From an uncultured Blautia sp. (GTDB lineage Bacteria; Bacillota; Clostridia; Lachnospirales; Lachnospiraceae): a stretch of DNA of 11,774 nucleotides. The number at the start of each line of letters is the position of its first letter. The stretch's first letter is position 1. The DNA lies in assembly GCF_937880195.1 (NCBI RefSeq), contig NZ_CALFLA010000089.1, positions 1-11,774 of the forward strand, read 5' to 3'. The position numbers and the translations under genes were made by a program. This document shows positions 1-6,908 of this stretch, one piece after another. The notes under the pieces are model-generated. The model did no database searches. It was not told the DNA's origin and saw only the letters and a program-made list of their open reading frames with translations.

Positions 1-779
1 TGGTCATGGCCGCATTCACACTCATGATCGTGATGCTCATGGTGATGCTCGTGGTCATGGCCGCATTCACATTCATGATCATGATGATCATGATGTTCAT
101 GGTGGTGATGATGCTCGCCATGCTCATGTACATGGCCGCACTCCGGGCATACCTCCTCATCCATCATTTCCTGCTCCAGAGATACCGGATGCTCCATTAC
201 CTCAAGAAGCTTCTTACCGTCCAGGTTCTCAATGGGAGTTGTGATAATAGCAGCCTTTGCATTCAGACCGCGAAGAAGCTCCATGGACTGCATGGCCTTC
301 TCATCATCTACAATGTCTGTTCTGCTCATAATGATGGCTCCTGCATACTCCACCTGATTGTTAAAGAACTCGCCGAAGTTTCTCATATACATTTTACACT
401 TCTTAGCATCTACCACTGTTGTATAGCTGTTCAGTACAAGCCCAGTCTCTTCCTGCACGTCCTTTACTGCACGAATTACATCAGACAGCTTGCCTACGCC
501 GGAAGGCTCAATAAGGATTCTGTCAGGATGGTACTTGTCAATTACTTCTTTTAAGGAAGCTCCAAAGTCTCCCACCAGAGAACAGCAAATACAGCCGGAA
601 TTCATCTCTCTGATCTCAATCCCTGCCTCTTTCAGAAATCCGCCGTCAATGCCTATTTCACCAAATTCATTTTCGATCAGGACTACCTGTTCCTCCTGAA
701 AGGCCTCCTGAAGAAGTTTTTTGATAAGAGTTGTTTTGCCGGCTCCAAGGAAACCGGAGATAATGTCAATTTTTGTCAT
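1..779 (-). CDS. CobW/G3E-family metal-trafficking GTPase, C-terminus off the left edge
   Basis: This is a GTP-dependent metallochaperone-type protein of the CobW/COG0523 branch of G3E GTPases, cytosolic, probably handling Zn, Co or Ni. The 259 visible residues begin at an ATG preceded by an AAGGGG-type site. Walker A is GFLGAGKTT (9-17). The family metal-site motif CxCC is GCICC (62-66), and the G3E Walker B segment is EPSG (91-94). The guanine-specificity motif is SRTD (152-155) rather than the usual NKxD. From about residue 211 the chain turns into a His/Cys/Asp/Glu-rich arm with one CxxC (211-214) and two CEC motifs (237-239, 254-256). About 22 histidines fall in the last 44 visible residues. 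The CobW C-terminal domain would lie beyond the window. The metal is not decided by the sequence. The true cobalamin protein CobW is less likely because no cobalamin gene is nearby. Confidence 0.93.
   Translation of the reverse strand, partial: MTKIDIISGFLGAGKTTLIKKLLQEAFQEEQVVLIENEFGEIGIDGGFLKEAGIEIREMNSGCICCSLVGDFGASLKEVIDKYHPDRILIEPSGVGKLSDVIRAVKDVQEETGLVLNSYTTVVDAKKCKMYMRNFGEFFNNQVEYAGAIIMSRTDIVDDEKAMQSMELLRGLNAKAAIITTPIENLDGKKLLEVMEHPVSLEQEMMDEEVCPECGHVHEHGEHHHHHEHHDHHDHECECGHDHEHHHEHHDHECECGHD
3..104 (-). repeat. 51-base tandem repeat coding for a His/Cys-rich metal-binding segment
   Basis: Two adjacent 51-base units (3-53 and 54-104) agree at about 43 of 51 positions and keep the reading frame of the CobW-type gene. 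Each encodes 17 residues with the core HECECGHD followed by mixed His/Glu/Asp. The copy at the window edge may be followed by more. In-frame duplication has lengthened a probable metal-binding arm, and copy number may vary between strains. Confidence 0.8.
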
Positions 780-808
780 ATCTATTCCCCTTTTCTTTAA
801 CGCACATT

Positions 809-838
809 TGACCAGGAAGTAGAATTACCCCCTGGTCA
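809..838 (-). promoter_or_regulatory. Inverted repeat in the 5' leader of the CobW-type gene
   Basis: Perfect 8-base arms TGACCAGG and CCTGGTCA are separated by 14 bases, between the candidate -10 box and the ribosome binding site of the downstream GTPase gene. It could be an RNA hairpin in the leader or a repressor operator. It does not match the Bacillus Zur box that I know (TCGTAAT-N-ATTACGA). Its role is unknown. Confidence 0.5.
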
Positions 839-853
839 CAACTGCTTATTTTT

Positions 854-859
854 ATTATA
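854..859 (-). promoter_or_regulatory. Candidate -10 box for the CobW-type gene
   Basis: A perfect TATAAT on the minus strand lies about 75 bases before the GTPase start and downstream of the terminator of the preceding gene. No good -35 box sits at 16-18 bases, so the promoter is weak, activator-dependent or misplaced. Confidence 0.4.
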
Positions 860-904
860 TACACCTGCTGCCCGCTTCATACAGATTTCAAAACAGGTGC
901 ATAA

Positions 905-931
905 CGGGGGCATGAACCTGTCATGCCCCCG
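905..931 (-). terminator. Intrinsic terminator-like hairpin after the HPr-like gene
   Basis: A perfect 11-base-pair stem (CGGGGGCATGA paired with TCATGCCCCCG) with a 5-base loop begins 16 bases after the stop codon of the small gene. The T-tract that follows on the minus strand is imperfect (TTAT, then TTTT about ten bases later). Stem strength and position still fit a transcription terminator that separates this gene from the GTPase gene. Confidence 0.75.
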
Positions 932-946
932 CCTCCTTACGTATTA

Positions 947-1180
947 TCAGCCGTTGATCATAAAGTTTAACAGCTTGTCAATGTCTTCCTTCTCATAAGC
1001 AACGATCTCAAGCTCCGGGATCTCTCCGCCGGAAAAGATGTTTGCCAGAGATACATACTGGGAAAGTTTGGATTTCAGATTCAGTCTGTCTCCCTCTCCT
1101 GTTACAAGCTCAACCTTACCTGTGCAGCTGTCTACTACCTCAAAAAATTTGTCTACATCTTTAATGTTAGATACTTTCAT
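947..1180 (-). CDS. Small HPr-fold-like protein without the phosphorylatable histidine
   Basis: This is a 77-residue cytosolic protein. The pattern of its middle and C-terminal part (LNLKSKLSQYVSLANIFSGG, then ELEIVAYEKEDIDKLLNFM) resembles the serine-site helix, beta strand and final helix of HPr phosphocarriers. The N-terminal GLHARPA segment with active-site His15 is absent, and the protein has no histidine at all, so it cannot act as a normal PTS phosphocarrier. It might be a regulatory relative, or an unrelated small protein. An in-frame ATG also exists at 1186, but AGGAG then lies only one base away. The ATG at 1180 stands 7 bases from it and was chosen. The gene has its own promoter and terminator, so it is probably a single-gene transcript. 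I know of no experimentally defined function for such proteins. Confidence 0.7.
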   Translation of the reverse strand: MKVSNIKDVDKFFEVVDSCTGKVELVTGEGDRLNLKSKLSQYVSLANIFSGGEIPELEIVAYEKEDIDKLLNFMING

Positions 1181-1230
1181 TTTCATTCTCCTTTCAGGAT
1201 TCTAATCATCGATACATTGTCTCTTAAATT

Positions 1231-1246
1231 GTCTGTTCCTTCAGAC
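1231..1246 (-). promoter_or_regulatory. Short stem-loop at the predicted 5' end of the HPr-like mRNA
   Basis: GTCTG and CAGAC arms with a 6-base loop lie immediately downstream of the predicted transcription start. A 5'-terminal stem-loop of this kind can stabilise an mRNA. The stem is only 5 base pairs, so this is tentative. Confidence 0.3.
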
Positions 1247-1252
1247 GCGTAC

Positions 1253-1281
1253 AGTATAACCTATCTTTTGAGAAAATGCAA
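1253..1281 (-). promoter_or_regulatory. Promoter of the HPr-like gene
   Basis: The minus strand shows TTGCAT (1281-1276), a 17-base spacer and TATACT (1258-1253). The -10 box matches TATAAT at 5 of 6 positions and the spacing is ideal, though the -35 box is only moderate. It sits in the 147-base gap after glgB and about 70 bases upstream of the small gene's start, so that gene can be expressed independently of the glycogen genes. Confidence 0.6.
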
Positions 1282-1333
1282 TATATTTTCCTCCAAAATA
1301 TCTGACAAAACAACTGTGAAAATAGCAAAATTA

Positions 1334-3220
1334 TCAATATGTAAATACAGCTACTCCATAAGGCGGCAGTGAATATGCAAAAGAATACTCTCTGTTGTCG
1401 CATTCTTTTGTTTCTGCCTTAAATATCTGCGGTTTTTCCAGAAGTCCATGTTCGTCCATGATCAGCTTATACTGTTTTTTCTTCGGAACGCCAACGCGAT
1501 AATCCACTCTTTCTACCGGAGTAAAGTTTACTACGAACAAAAGATTATTCCTCTTTGTGGGAGATTTACGCACAAAGCTGAAAATACTTCTGTCCCCATC
1601 GTCCGCATTGATCCATTCAAATCCTTCTGGATTATTATCCCCTCCGTAAAGAGCCGGATATTTCTTATACATATGAAGAAGTGTTTTTACAAAATCCTGG
1701 AGATCCTTATGGCTGTCTTCTCCAAGAAGATACCAGTCAAGCTCTCTCTCCTCGCTCCACTCACGAAGCTGTCCAAAGTCCTGGCCCATAAACAGAAGCT
1801 TCTTGCCCGGATGGAAGAACATAAAAGCATACGCGGCTTTCAGGTTCTTAAACTTGTCGTCAGGATATCCCGGCATCTTGTTCAGCATAGAACATTTCAG
1901 ATGAACCACCTCGTCATGAGAGATCACCAGCACGTATTTTTCACTGTAAGCATAAGTCATGGAAAATGTCATCTTATTGTGGTTAAACTTGCGGAAATAA
2001 GGATCCAGCTTCATGTATTCCAGGAAATCGTTCATCCATCCCATATTCCACTTCAGAGAAAATCCCAGTCCGTCGTCCTCTGCCTTGCCTGTTACCTTCG
2101 GCCATGCAGTAGACTCCTCTGCGATCATTACCGCTCCATGGTTTCTTCCAAGAACCACTGTATTCAGATGCTTAAAGAACTCAATAGCTTCCAGGTTCTT
2201 GTTGTCCCCGTATTTATTTGCCACCCACTGGCCGTCCTGTTTGCCGTAATCAAGATAAAGCATGGATGCAACTGCGTCTACGCGAAGTCCGTCTACATGG
2301 CATTCCTCGATCCAGAAAAGAGCATTGGCAATCAGGAAGTTCTTAACCTCCGGGCGTCCGTAATTATAGATCTTTGTTCCCCAGTCAGGATGTTCTCCCT
2401 GGCGCGGATCCTGATGCTCATAAACAGCCGTTCCATCAAATTCAGCAAGACCATGGGCGTCTCTTGGGAAATGAGCCGGAACCCAGTCAAGGATCACGCC
2501 GATTTTGTTTCTGTGAAGGTAGTCTACCATATACTTAAAGTCTTCCGGCGTTCCGTAACGAGAGGTGGGAGCATAATAACCTGTCACCTGATATCCCCAG
2601 GAGCCGTCAAAAGGATGCTCTGCAATTCCCATCAGTTCTACATGGGTATACCCCATTTCTTTTACATATTTTGCCAGCTCATGAGCAAATTCACGGTAAT
2701 TATAAAATCCAGGATCCTCTTCATCATCCACAGGGTGTTTCTTCCAGGAACCTGGATGCACCTCATAGATGGCCATAGCGTCTGTTTCTTCCTTAAACTC
2801 CTGGCGTTTCTTCATCCATGTGCCGTCTTTCCATTTGTAGGAGCTGATATCAGCAACTAAAGAAGCGGTTCCCGGACGAAGCTCTGCAGCGTTTCCATAG
2901 GGATCTGCCTTATAAAGCTCTTCTCCATGCATTCCTGTAATAAAAAATTTATAAAGATTTCCCACCTTTGCTCCAGGCACAAAAACCTCAAACACCCCTA
3001 TAGGTCCGGCCTTTTTCATAGGATTGGCCTTAGTATCCCACTTGTTAAAATCTCCTACTACTGAAACTGCCTGTGCATTGGGAGCCCACACAGCAAAATA
3101 AACTCCCTTCTCACGCCCCTCTGATGCGGGATGCGCGCCCAGCTTTTTATAAATATCATAATGCGTTCCCTGGCCAAATAAATATTGATCCAACTCTGAA
3201 AACTGCATTTTCTCTCCCAT
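1334..3220 (-). CDS. glgB: 1,4-alpha-glucan branching enzyme (GH13)
   Basis: This cytosolic enzyme makes alpha-1,6 branches in glycogen by cutting an alpha-1,4 chain and re-attaching it. The 628 residues hold an N-terminal CBM48 domain (about 20-110, with VYFAVWAPNA then GDFNKWD at 40-62), the GH13 barrel and a C-terminal beta domain. Region I is DWVPAHFP (245-252). Region II is DGLRVDAV with nucleophile D315, region III is MIAEEST with acid/base E368, and region IV is HDEVVHLK with D436. The spacing of these residues equals that of E. coli D405, E458 and D526. The length fits the shorter clostridial enzymes that lack the extra N1 domain. A GTG occurs one codon upstream of the chosen ATG, and GGGAGG lies 9 bases before the ATG. 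The gene follows the amylase gene by 30 bases, so the two are probably cotranscribed. Confidence 0.96.
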   Translation of the reverse strand: MGEKMQFSELDQYLFGQGTHYDIYKKLGAHPASEGREKGVYFAVWAPNAQAVSVVGDFNKWDTKANPMKKAGPIGVFEVFVPGAKVGNLYKFFITGMHGEELYKADPYGNAAELRPGTASLVADISSYKWKDGTWMKKRQEFKEETDAMAIYEVHPGSWKKHPVDDEEDPGFYNYREFAHELAKYVKEMGYTHVELMGIAEHPFDGSWGYQVTGYYAPTSRYGTPEDFKYMVDYLHRNKIGVILDWVPAHFPRDAHGLAEFDGTAVYEHQDPRQGEHPDWGTKIYNYGRPEVKNFLIANALFWIEECHVDGLRVDAVASMLYLDYGKQDGQWVANKYGDNKNLEAIEFFKHLNTVVLGRNHGAVMIAEESTAWPKVTGKAEDDGLGFSLKWNMGWMNDFLEYMKLDPYFRKFNHNKMTFSMTYAYSEKYVLVISHDEVVHLKCSMLNKMPGYPDDKFKNLKAAYAFMFFHPGKKLLFMGQDFGQLREWSEERELDWYLLGEDSHKDLQDFVKTLLHMYKKYPALYGGDNNPEGFEWINADDGDRSIFSFVRKSPTKRNNLLFVVNFTPVERVDYRVGVPKKKQYKLIMDEHGLLEKPQIFKAETKECDNREYSFAYSLPPYGVAVFTY

Positions 3221-3250
3221 CACAAAATACCTCCCTGCTCCTTATATAAT

Positions 3251-4603
3251 TTATAAAAATCTGAAAATCTCACTTTCATTTGGTTCAAGAGTTATACAAA
3301 GACATCCGTCCTGCACCTGAACCTTTTGTCCACTGATCATGCTTGTATATTCCTTATCCCCTGCCGGAACTCTTATCCGAAGCAGCGCAGGATTTTCGTC
3401 GTTATTCACAGCCACTACTACGCCTTCTCCATTCAGGATCCTTGCAAAAGCATACTGCCTGTTTGTAAGAAGAAGCTCCTGGTAAGTCCCGTCTGCAAGA
3501 GCCGGAATCTCCTTATGGATTTTGCCCAGAAGCCGGATCCACTCCAGAAGTCTTAAGTTCTCTGGATGTTCAAGAGCCTCCTGTATATCTACTGCCGGAC
3601 GAAGAGGATCGTCATTGCCGCCTTCCTTACGCCCCTGAATTCCCCATTCTGATCCATAGTAAATGGAAGGGATTCCCGGAAGAGTAAAAAGAAGCGTATA
3701 TACCGGATAAATATGATCCGGCACAGAAAGCTTAGACGCAATCCTGTCCACATCATGATTATCTACAAAAGAATAAAGGCGAAGTCCTTTATAGATTCCG
3801 CCGTTAGCGTCAAACTCCCTGCGGATCGTATGAGCGATCTCAAAATAATTGTGATCATTATGCCCTGAATAAAGTCCCTTATGAAGCTCATAATTGGTTA
3901 CAGAATCCAGCATCTCCGGCTTTACATAACGGCTGTAATCTCCATGGATCACTTCTCCCATAAGCCAGAAATCCTTTTTCTTCTCATTTGTAAAACGCCT
4001 CATATCTTCCATAAACGAAAATTCCAGACAATCTGCACAGTCCAGACGTATTCCGTCTATATCAAATTCATCAATCCAGAAACCGATCACATCAAGAAGA
4101 TACTCCCTCACCTTCGGTTCCCAGAGGTTCAGATTCACCAGTTCAAAACAGTTTCTCCACGCCTCATACCCAAATCCGTCATTATAAGGAGTATTCCAGC
4201 CAAAATTAATCCCCTTATACCAACTGCAGTAAGGCGACTGCTCTCTGTTTTTCTGAATGTCCTGAAATGCAAAAAATTCTCTCCCCGTATGGTTGAACAC
4301 ACCGTCTACAACAACCCGGATATCCATCTGGTGAGCCGTTTCCACAAACTTCCTGAAATCCTCATTATCTCCCAGGCGTCTGTCCACCGTCCGGTAGTCC
4401 TTCGTATCATAACCATGGGATGTAGACTCAAACAACGGCCCGATATAAATCGCCGTACATCCCAGATCCTTAATATGAGGCAGCCACTTCATCAGATCCT
4501 CAAACCTGTGAACCACCTCTGTTCCTTCGTTCCTTCTTGGCGCCCCTGTCATGCCAATAGGATACATGTGATAAAAAACTGCTTTTTCAAACCATCTGTC
4601 CAC
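3251..4603 (-). CDS. Cytosolic GH13 alpha-amylase/maltodextrin glucosidase-type hydrolase
   Basis: This glycoside hydrolase acts on alpha-1,4-glucans (glycogen, maltodextrin or cyclodextrin). The 450 residues hold the GH13 barrel and a short C-terminal beta domain. Region I is DGVFNH (100-105), region II is GIRLDCAD with nucleophile D188, region III is MGEV with acid/base E217, and region IV is FVDNHD with D284. There is no signal peptide and no N-terminal CBM34-type domain, so it acts inside the cell. The frame is open to an ATG at 4738, but that start lies upstream of a good promoter. The chosen GTG at 4603 follows AGGAGG by 8 bases and starts at VDRWFEKAVFYHMYP, the usual beginning of the barrel. 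It is cotranscribed with glgB and probably trims or degrades the same polymer. Exact substrate and GH13 subfamily are undecided. Confidence 0.92.
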   Translation of the reverse strand: MDRWFEKAVFYHMYPIGMTGAPRRNEGTEVVHRFEDLMKWLPHIKDLGCTAIYIGPLFESTSHGYDTKDYRTVDRRLGDNEDFRKFVETAHQMDIRVVVDGVFNHTGREFFAFQDIQKNREQSPYCSWYKGINFGWNTPYNDGFGYEAWRNCFELVNLNLWEPKVREYLLDVIGFWIDEFDIDGIRLDCADCLEFSFMEDMRRFTNEKKKDFWLMGEVIHGDYSRYVKPEMLDSVTNYELHKGLYSGHNDHNYFEIAHTIRREFDANGGIYKGLRLYSFVDNHDVDRIASKLSVPDHIYPVYTLLFTLPGIPSIYYGSEWGIQGRKEGGNDDPLRPAVDIQEALEHPENLRLLEWIRLLGKIHKEIPALADGTYQELLLTNRQYAFARILNGEGVVVAVNNDENPALLRIRVPAGDKEYTSMISGQKVQVQDGCLCITLEPNESEIFRFL

Positions 4604-4658
4604 TACGATGCCCTCCTGAGTGCAGATACCTTCTCCTGGTCTGCGTTTATATATCCTT

Positions 4659-4687
4659 ATTATACCCAAATTACAGAAGGTCTTCAA
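4659..4687 (-). promoter_or_regulatory. Promoter of the GH13 hydrolase-glgB operon
   Basis: The minus strand shows TTGAAG (4687-4682), a 17-base spacer and a perfect TATAAT (4664-4659), about 55 bases before the GTG start of the hydrolase. It follows the ribokinase terminator directly. It is the main reason to reject the longer N-terminus of the hydrolase frame. Confidence 0.7.
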
Positions 4688-4717
4688 CTGGATTTTGTGT
4701 TTGAAAAGACAACAAAA

Positions 4718-4757
4718 CAGGACAGTGAAAATTTGCATTACAAAAATTACTGTCCTG
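4718..4757 (-). terminator. Intrinsic terminator of the ribokinase gene
   Basis: Arms CAGGACAGT and ACTGTCCTG pair perfectly (9 base pairs) around a mostly A/T loop with further partial pairing. They begin 16 bases after the ribokinase stop. On the minus strand the stem is followed by TTTTGTTGTCTTTT, a good U-rich tail. It insulates the glycogen genes from transcription coming from the ribokinase gene. Confidence 0.78.
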
Positions 4758-4773
4758 GTCTTATTAAAATATT

Positions 4774-5661
4774 TTATTCTTCCAAACCGTATTTTATTTC
4801 TTCCATACTGGGAATCGACGGAGCAGCCCCGGGTCTGGAGACAGCAATCGAGGAGGCCTTAGCCGCAATTTTTAAGGCTTCCTGTATATTCCTGCCATTC
4901 ATAAGGGACGCAACAAAATAGCCTGTAAAGGTGTCCCCTGCAGCCGTAGTATCTACTGCCTTCACCTTAAAAATATCCTGAAATACTTTTTCCTTTCCAT
5001 CATAATAAACAGCGCCTTCACTTCCAAGAGTAAGCACAAAACCTGCATGAGGAAATTTCTTTGCCATGGCTTCCAATATCTGATCTTTCTCCTTATATCC
5101 TGTAATCTGTTCACCTTCAATTTCATTCACAAGAAAAACAGAAACCTTTGTCAGATCACAGTCTGTAAGCTTGCTGTCATATGGGGACGGATTCATAACA
5201 ATTTTCATTTTTTTCTCATATGCCCGGTCAATAATGTAGCTCAGAAGATTGATCTCATTCTGCAGTATCAGATAGTCTCCCTCGTCAAAATCTTCCAGAA
5301 CCTCATCTACAAATTCCCTGGTCTGCATCTGATTCGTTCCGCCATAAAGAATAATGCAGTTCTGAGCATTTTTATCTACCTGGATTATAGTATGTCCGCC
5401 TTTTACCGGAAACCTGCGAATATATTTCGTGTTTACCCCAGCCTCTTCACATGCCTCAAGGAGAATATCTCCATCTGTTCCTATAATGCCTGCGTGATAA
5501 ACAGGAACTCCTGCCTTAGCCAGCGCAATAGACTGATTTAGTCCCTTTCCTCCGCTAAAGGTTTCCATTTTAAAAGATTGCTGCGTCTCACCGCCTACTA
5601 TAATATGATCTACTGAATATACATAGTCTACATTTAATGAACCATAATTTAATACCTTCAT
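4774..5661 (-). CDS. rbsK: Ribokinase-like PfkB-family sugar kinase
   Basis: This cytosolic kinase probably converts ribose and ATP to ribose 5-phosphate. At 295 residues the length is typical. Sugar-site residues N10 and D12 lie in SLNVDYVY. The first PfkB signature is GGKGLNQ (37-43), nucleotide-site TLGSEGA is at 211-217, and the second signature DTTAAGDTFTG (237-247) holds the catalytic base D243. The tail SRPGAAPSIP (275-284) matches the monovalent-cation loop of ribokinases, which favours ribokinase over fructokinase or nucleoside kinase. A nucleoside or deoxyribose kinase cannot be excluded. AGGAGG stands 7 bases before the ATG. It lies downstream of a nucleoside hydrolase, which releases ribose. 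A hairpin and a separate promoter between the two genes mean that it can also be expressed alone. Confidence 0.88.
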   Translation of the reverse strand: MKVLNYGSLNVDYVYSVDHIIVGGETQQSFKMETFSGGKGLNQSIALAKAGVPVYHAGIIGTDGDILLEACEEAGVNTKYIRRFPVKGGHTIIQVDKNAQNCIILYGGTNQMQTREFVDEVLEDFDEGDYLILQNEINLLSYIIDRAYEKKMKIVMNPSPYDSKLTDCDLTKVSVFLVNEIEGEQITGYKEKDQILEAMAKKFPHAGFVLTLGSEGAVYYDGKEKVFQDIFKVKAVDTTAAGDTFTGYFVASLMNGRNIQEALKIAAKASSIAVSRPGAAPSIPSMEEIKYGLEE

Positions 5662-5719
5662 AACAAAACCTCCTGAATACTGTTTGTTGTTTCCATATCA
5701 GCCAATATTTCCTAACTAT

Positions 5720-5748
5720 ATTACAACGTATATACGCTTCTTCGTCAA
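5720..5748 (-). promoter_or_regulatory. Ribokinase promoter with a palindrome in the spacer
   Basis: The minus strand shows TTGACG (5748-5743), a 17-base spacer and TGTAAT (5725-5720), each box matching the consensus at 5 of 6 positions. The spacer contains the perfect 10-base palindrome CGTATATACG (5727-5736). A protein bound there would block RNA polymerase, so it is a candidate repressor operator. The regulator is not in the window. Confidence 0.68.
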
Positions 5749-5788
5749 TCTTATTTTATTAACAACTGGGTTTTCTTATTTATATTAA

Positions 5789-5830
5789 TAAAGGTGCGGC
5801 TAATCTAGTCATTGACAAGCCACACCTTTA
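5789..5830 (-). terminator. Hairpin ending the importer/nucleoside hydrolase operon
   Basis: In the minus-strand RNA, 13-base arms (UAAAGGUGUGGCU and AGCCGCACCUUUA, one G-U pair) enclose a 16-base loop, starting 5 bases after the stop of the nucleoside hydrolase. The tail is only weakly U-rich (TTTATTAATAT when the arm end is included), so termination may be partial, allowing some read-through into the ribokinase gene. Confidence 0.6.
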
Positions 5831-5835
5831 CTTAT

Positions 5836-6891
5836 TTATTTGGGAGCCTTCTGAATTTTACTAAACATATCTCCTAAAAGGGCATCTCTGTAAATAAACC
5901 GTACCAGTCTCATTTCATGTCTTTTTTCATCCTGTTCCCATTTCAAATCTTGCGTTAATCTTGGTGTTGGAACCAAAGTAGATGGACACCAATTAGGATT
6001 AATCACATAGCCAACTGTAGAAATGTCCCAGATAATTCTGGATGGAGAAAGCATTGTATCTGTGGTTGGTACTCCATTATCTCTATAATCATCTAACCCT
6101 GCACAATATGTTTGATGGAATAAATCCAACCAATTCTGAGCCATTTCCTGAGACATCTGTTTTGTTACTGTCTCACAAAGATATGTTCCAACTTTACTTT
6201 TACCTTTCAGATGATGCTCCAACTCTGGTCCAGTAACAGAAAGATAAGAGGCAACAGACATACAAGGCACTAATACCAAAGGTACTCCGCTGTCCAGAAT
6301 CGTCTGCGATGCCAGTACATCCTGGCCAATATTAAATTCTACAGCATGCGGCCAATATAAAGGCTGTCCAGCAAGCCAAACTACTACCATTTTTTTTATA
6401 ATTTCCGGATCTAGCAAAATTGCAGATGCCACATTTGTAATCTCACCTATAGCAATAACATAAAGGACATCATCACATTCATGAACCCTTTTTACTAAAT
6501 CTCTGGCTGCATCACTGTCTACTGGCTGATCTTTAACAGTCATATATTTATCAGACCCACGAAAAACTCGATTTTTAAAATCTTTTTTCCCAAGGAGATC
6601 CATCAACTTAAGAATTTCTTGATAGCTTAACTCAAGTCCTTCATGAAGATCTCCCGTCATTGGTATGGAAACACCATCTGTCTGAAGTAGGCGTGAAAAA
6701 AAGCTAGATGAAAATGGTGCTGCATAAACTGCCTCCACTTCTATTTTATCTGATGAAAGCATTGCATATGAAATTGCAAATTGATCATCTACTTCATTAT
6801 ATGTATCTGAATCAATCACTGCTTTAATCTTTTTTCTGGGTGGGGTTAAGCGCTGTCTCCGTTCTTCTTCTGTTAAAATAGGATATTTCAT
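5836..6891 (-). CDS. Inosine/uridine-preferring-type nucleoside hydrolase, atypical subfamily
   Basis: Members hydrolyse N-ribosidic bonds to give a free base and ribose. This one has 351 residues and no signal peptide. The calcium/ribose aspartate cluster appears as DSDTYNEVDD (27-36), two residues longer than the classic DxDPGxDD. AIGEITNVASAIL (147-159) corresponds to the loop with the metal-binding Thr (T152). VEFNIGQD (184-191) supplies Glu185 and Asn187. Near the C-terminus IIWDISTVGYVI (286-297) keeps the metal Asp (D289) but has Trp288 where classic enzymes have the leaving-group His. Base specificity may therefore differ, or the substrate may be another ribosyl compound. AAGGAG lies 6 bases before the ATG. 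The gene starts 17 bases after permease 2 and is clearly the last gene of the importer operon. Confidence 0.85.
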   Translation of the reverse strand: MKYPILTEEERRQRLTPPRKKIKAVIDSDTYNEVDDQFAISYAMLSSDKIEVEAVYAAPFSSSFFSRLLQTDGVSIPMTGDLHEGLELSYQEILKLMDLLGKKDFKNRVFRGSDKYMTVKDQPVDSDAARDLVKRVHECDDVLYVIAIGEITNVASAILLDPEIIKKMVVVWLAGQPLYWPHAVEFNIGQDVLASQTILDSGVPLVLVPCMSVASYLSVTGPELEHHLKGKSKVGTYLCETVTKQMSQEMAQNWLDLFHQTYCAGLDDYRDNGVPTTDTMLSPSRIIWDISTVGYVINPNWCPSTLVPTPRLTQDLKWEQDEKRHEMRLVRFIYRDALLGDMFSKIQKAPK

Positions 6892-6908
6892 TTTGAACTC
6901 CTTTCCTT

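Noticed and set aside
3..104. Repeats at the left edge as a CRISPR array or mobile element
   Set aside because: The units are directly adjacent without spacers, keep the reading frame and encode a metal-binding arm typical of CobW-family proteins.
6..554. A plus-strand frame with a Met/Val-rich N-terminus resembling a membrane segment
   Set aside because: The Met/Val run is the reverse reading of His/Asp/Glu codons of the CobW-type gene, which has Walker A, CxCC and EPSG motifs on the minus strand.
1283..1301. Inverted repeat ATATTTT-CCTCC-AAAATAT after glgB as a terminator
   Set aside because: The 7-base stem is only A/T and is not followed by a clear U-tract, so it is too weak to call.
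1448..2860. A 470-codon open frame on the plus strand
   Set aside because: It lies wholly antisense to glgB, whose catalytic motifs are all present. The translated product shows no domain-like pattern and has no proper ribosome site.
4604..4738. A 45-residue N-terminal extension of the GH13 hydrolase
   Set aside because: It would begin upstream of the -35 box and has no ribosome site. The GTG at 4603 has AGGAGG at 8 bases and begins the normal barrel sequence.
3881..4921. A 346-codon open frame on the plus strand
   Set aside because: It is antisense to the GH13 hydrolase and the end of the ribokinase gene and crosses a terminator and a promoter of the other strand, with no recognisable motif.
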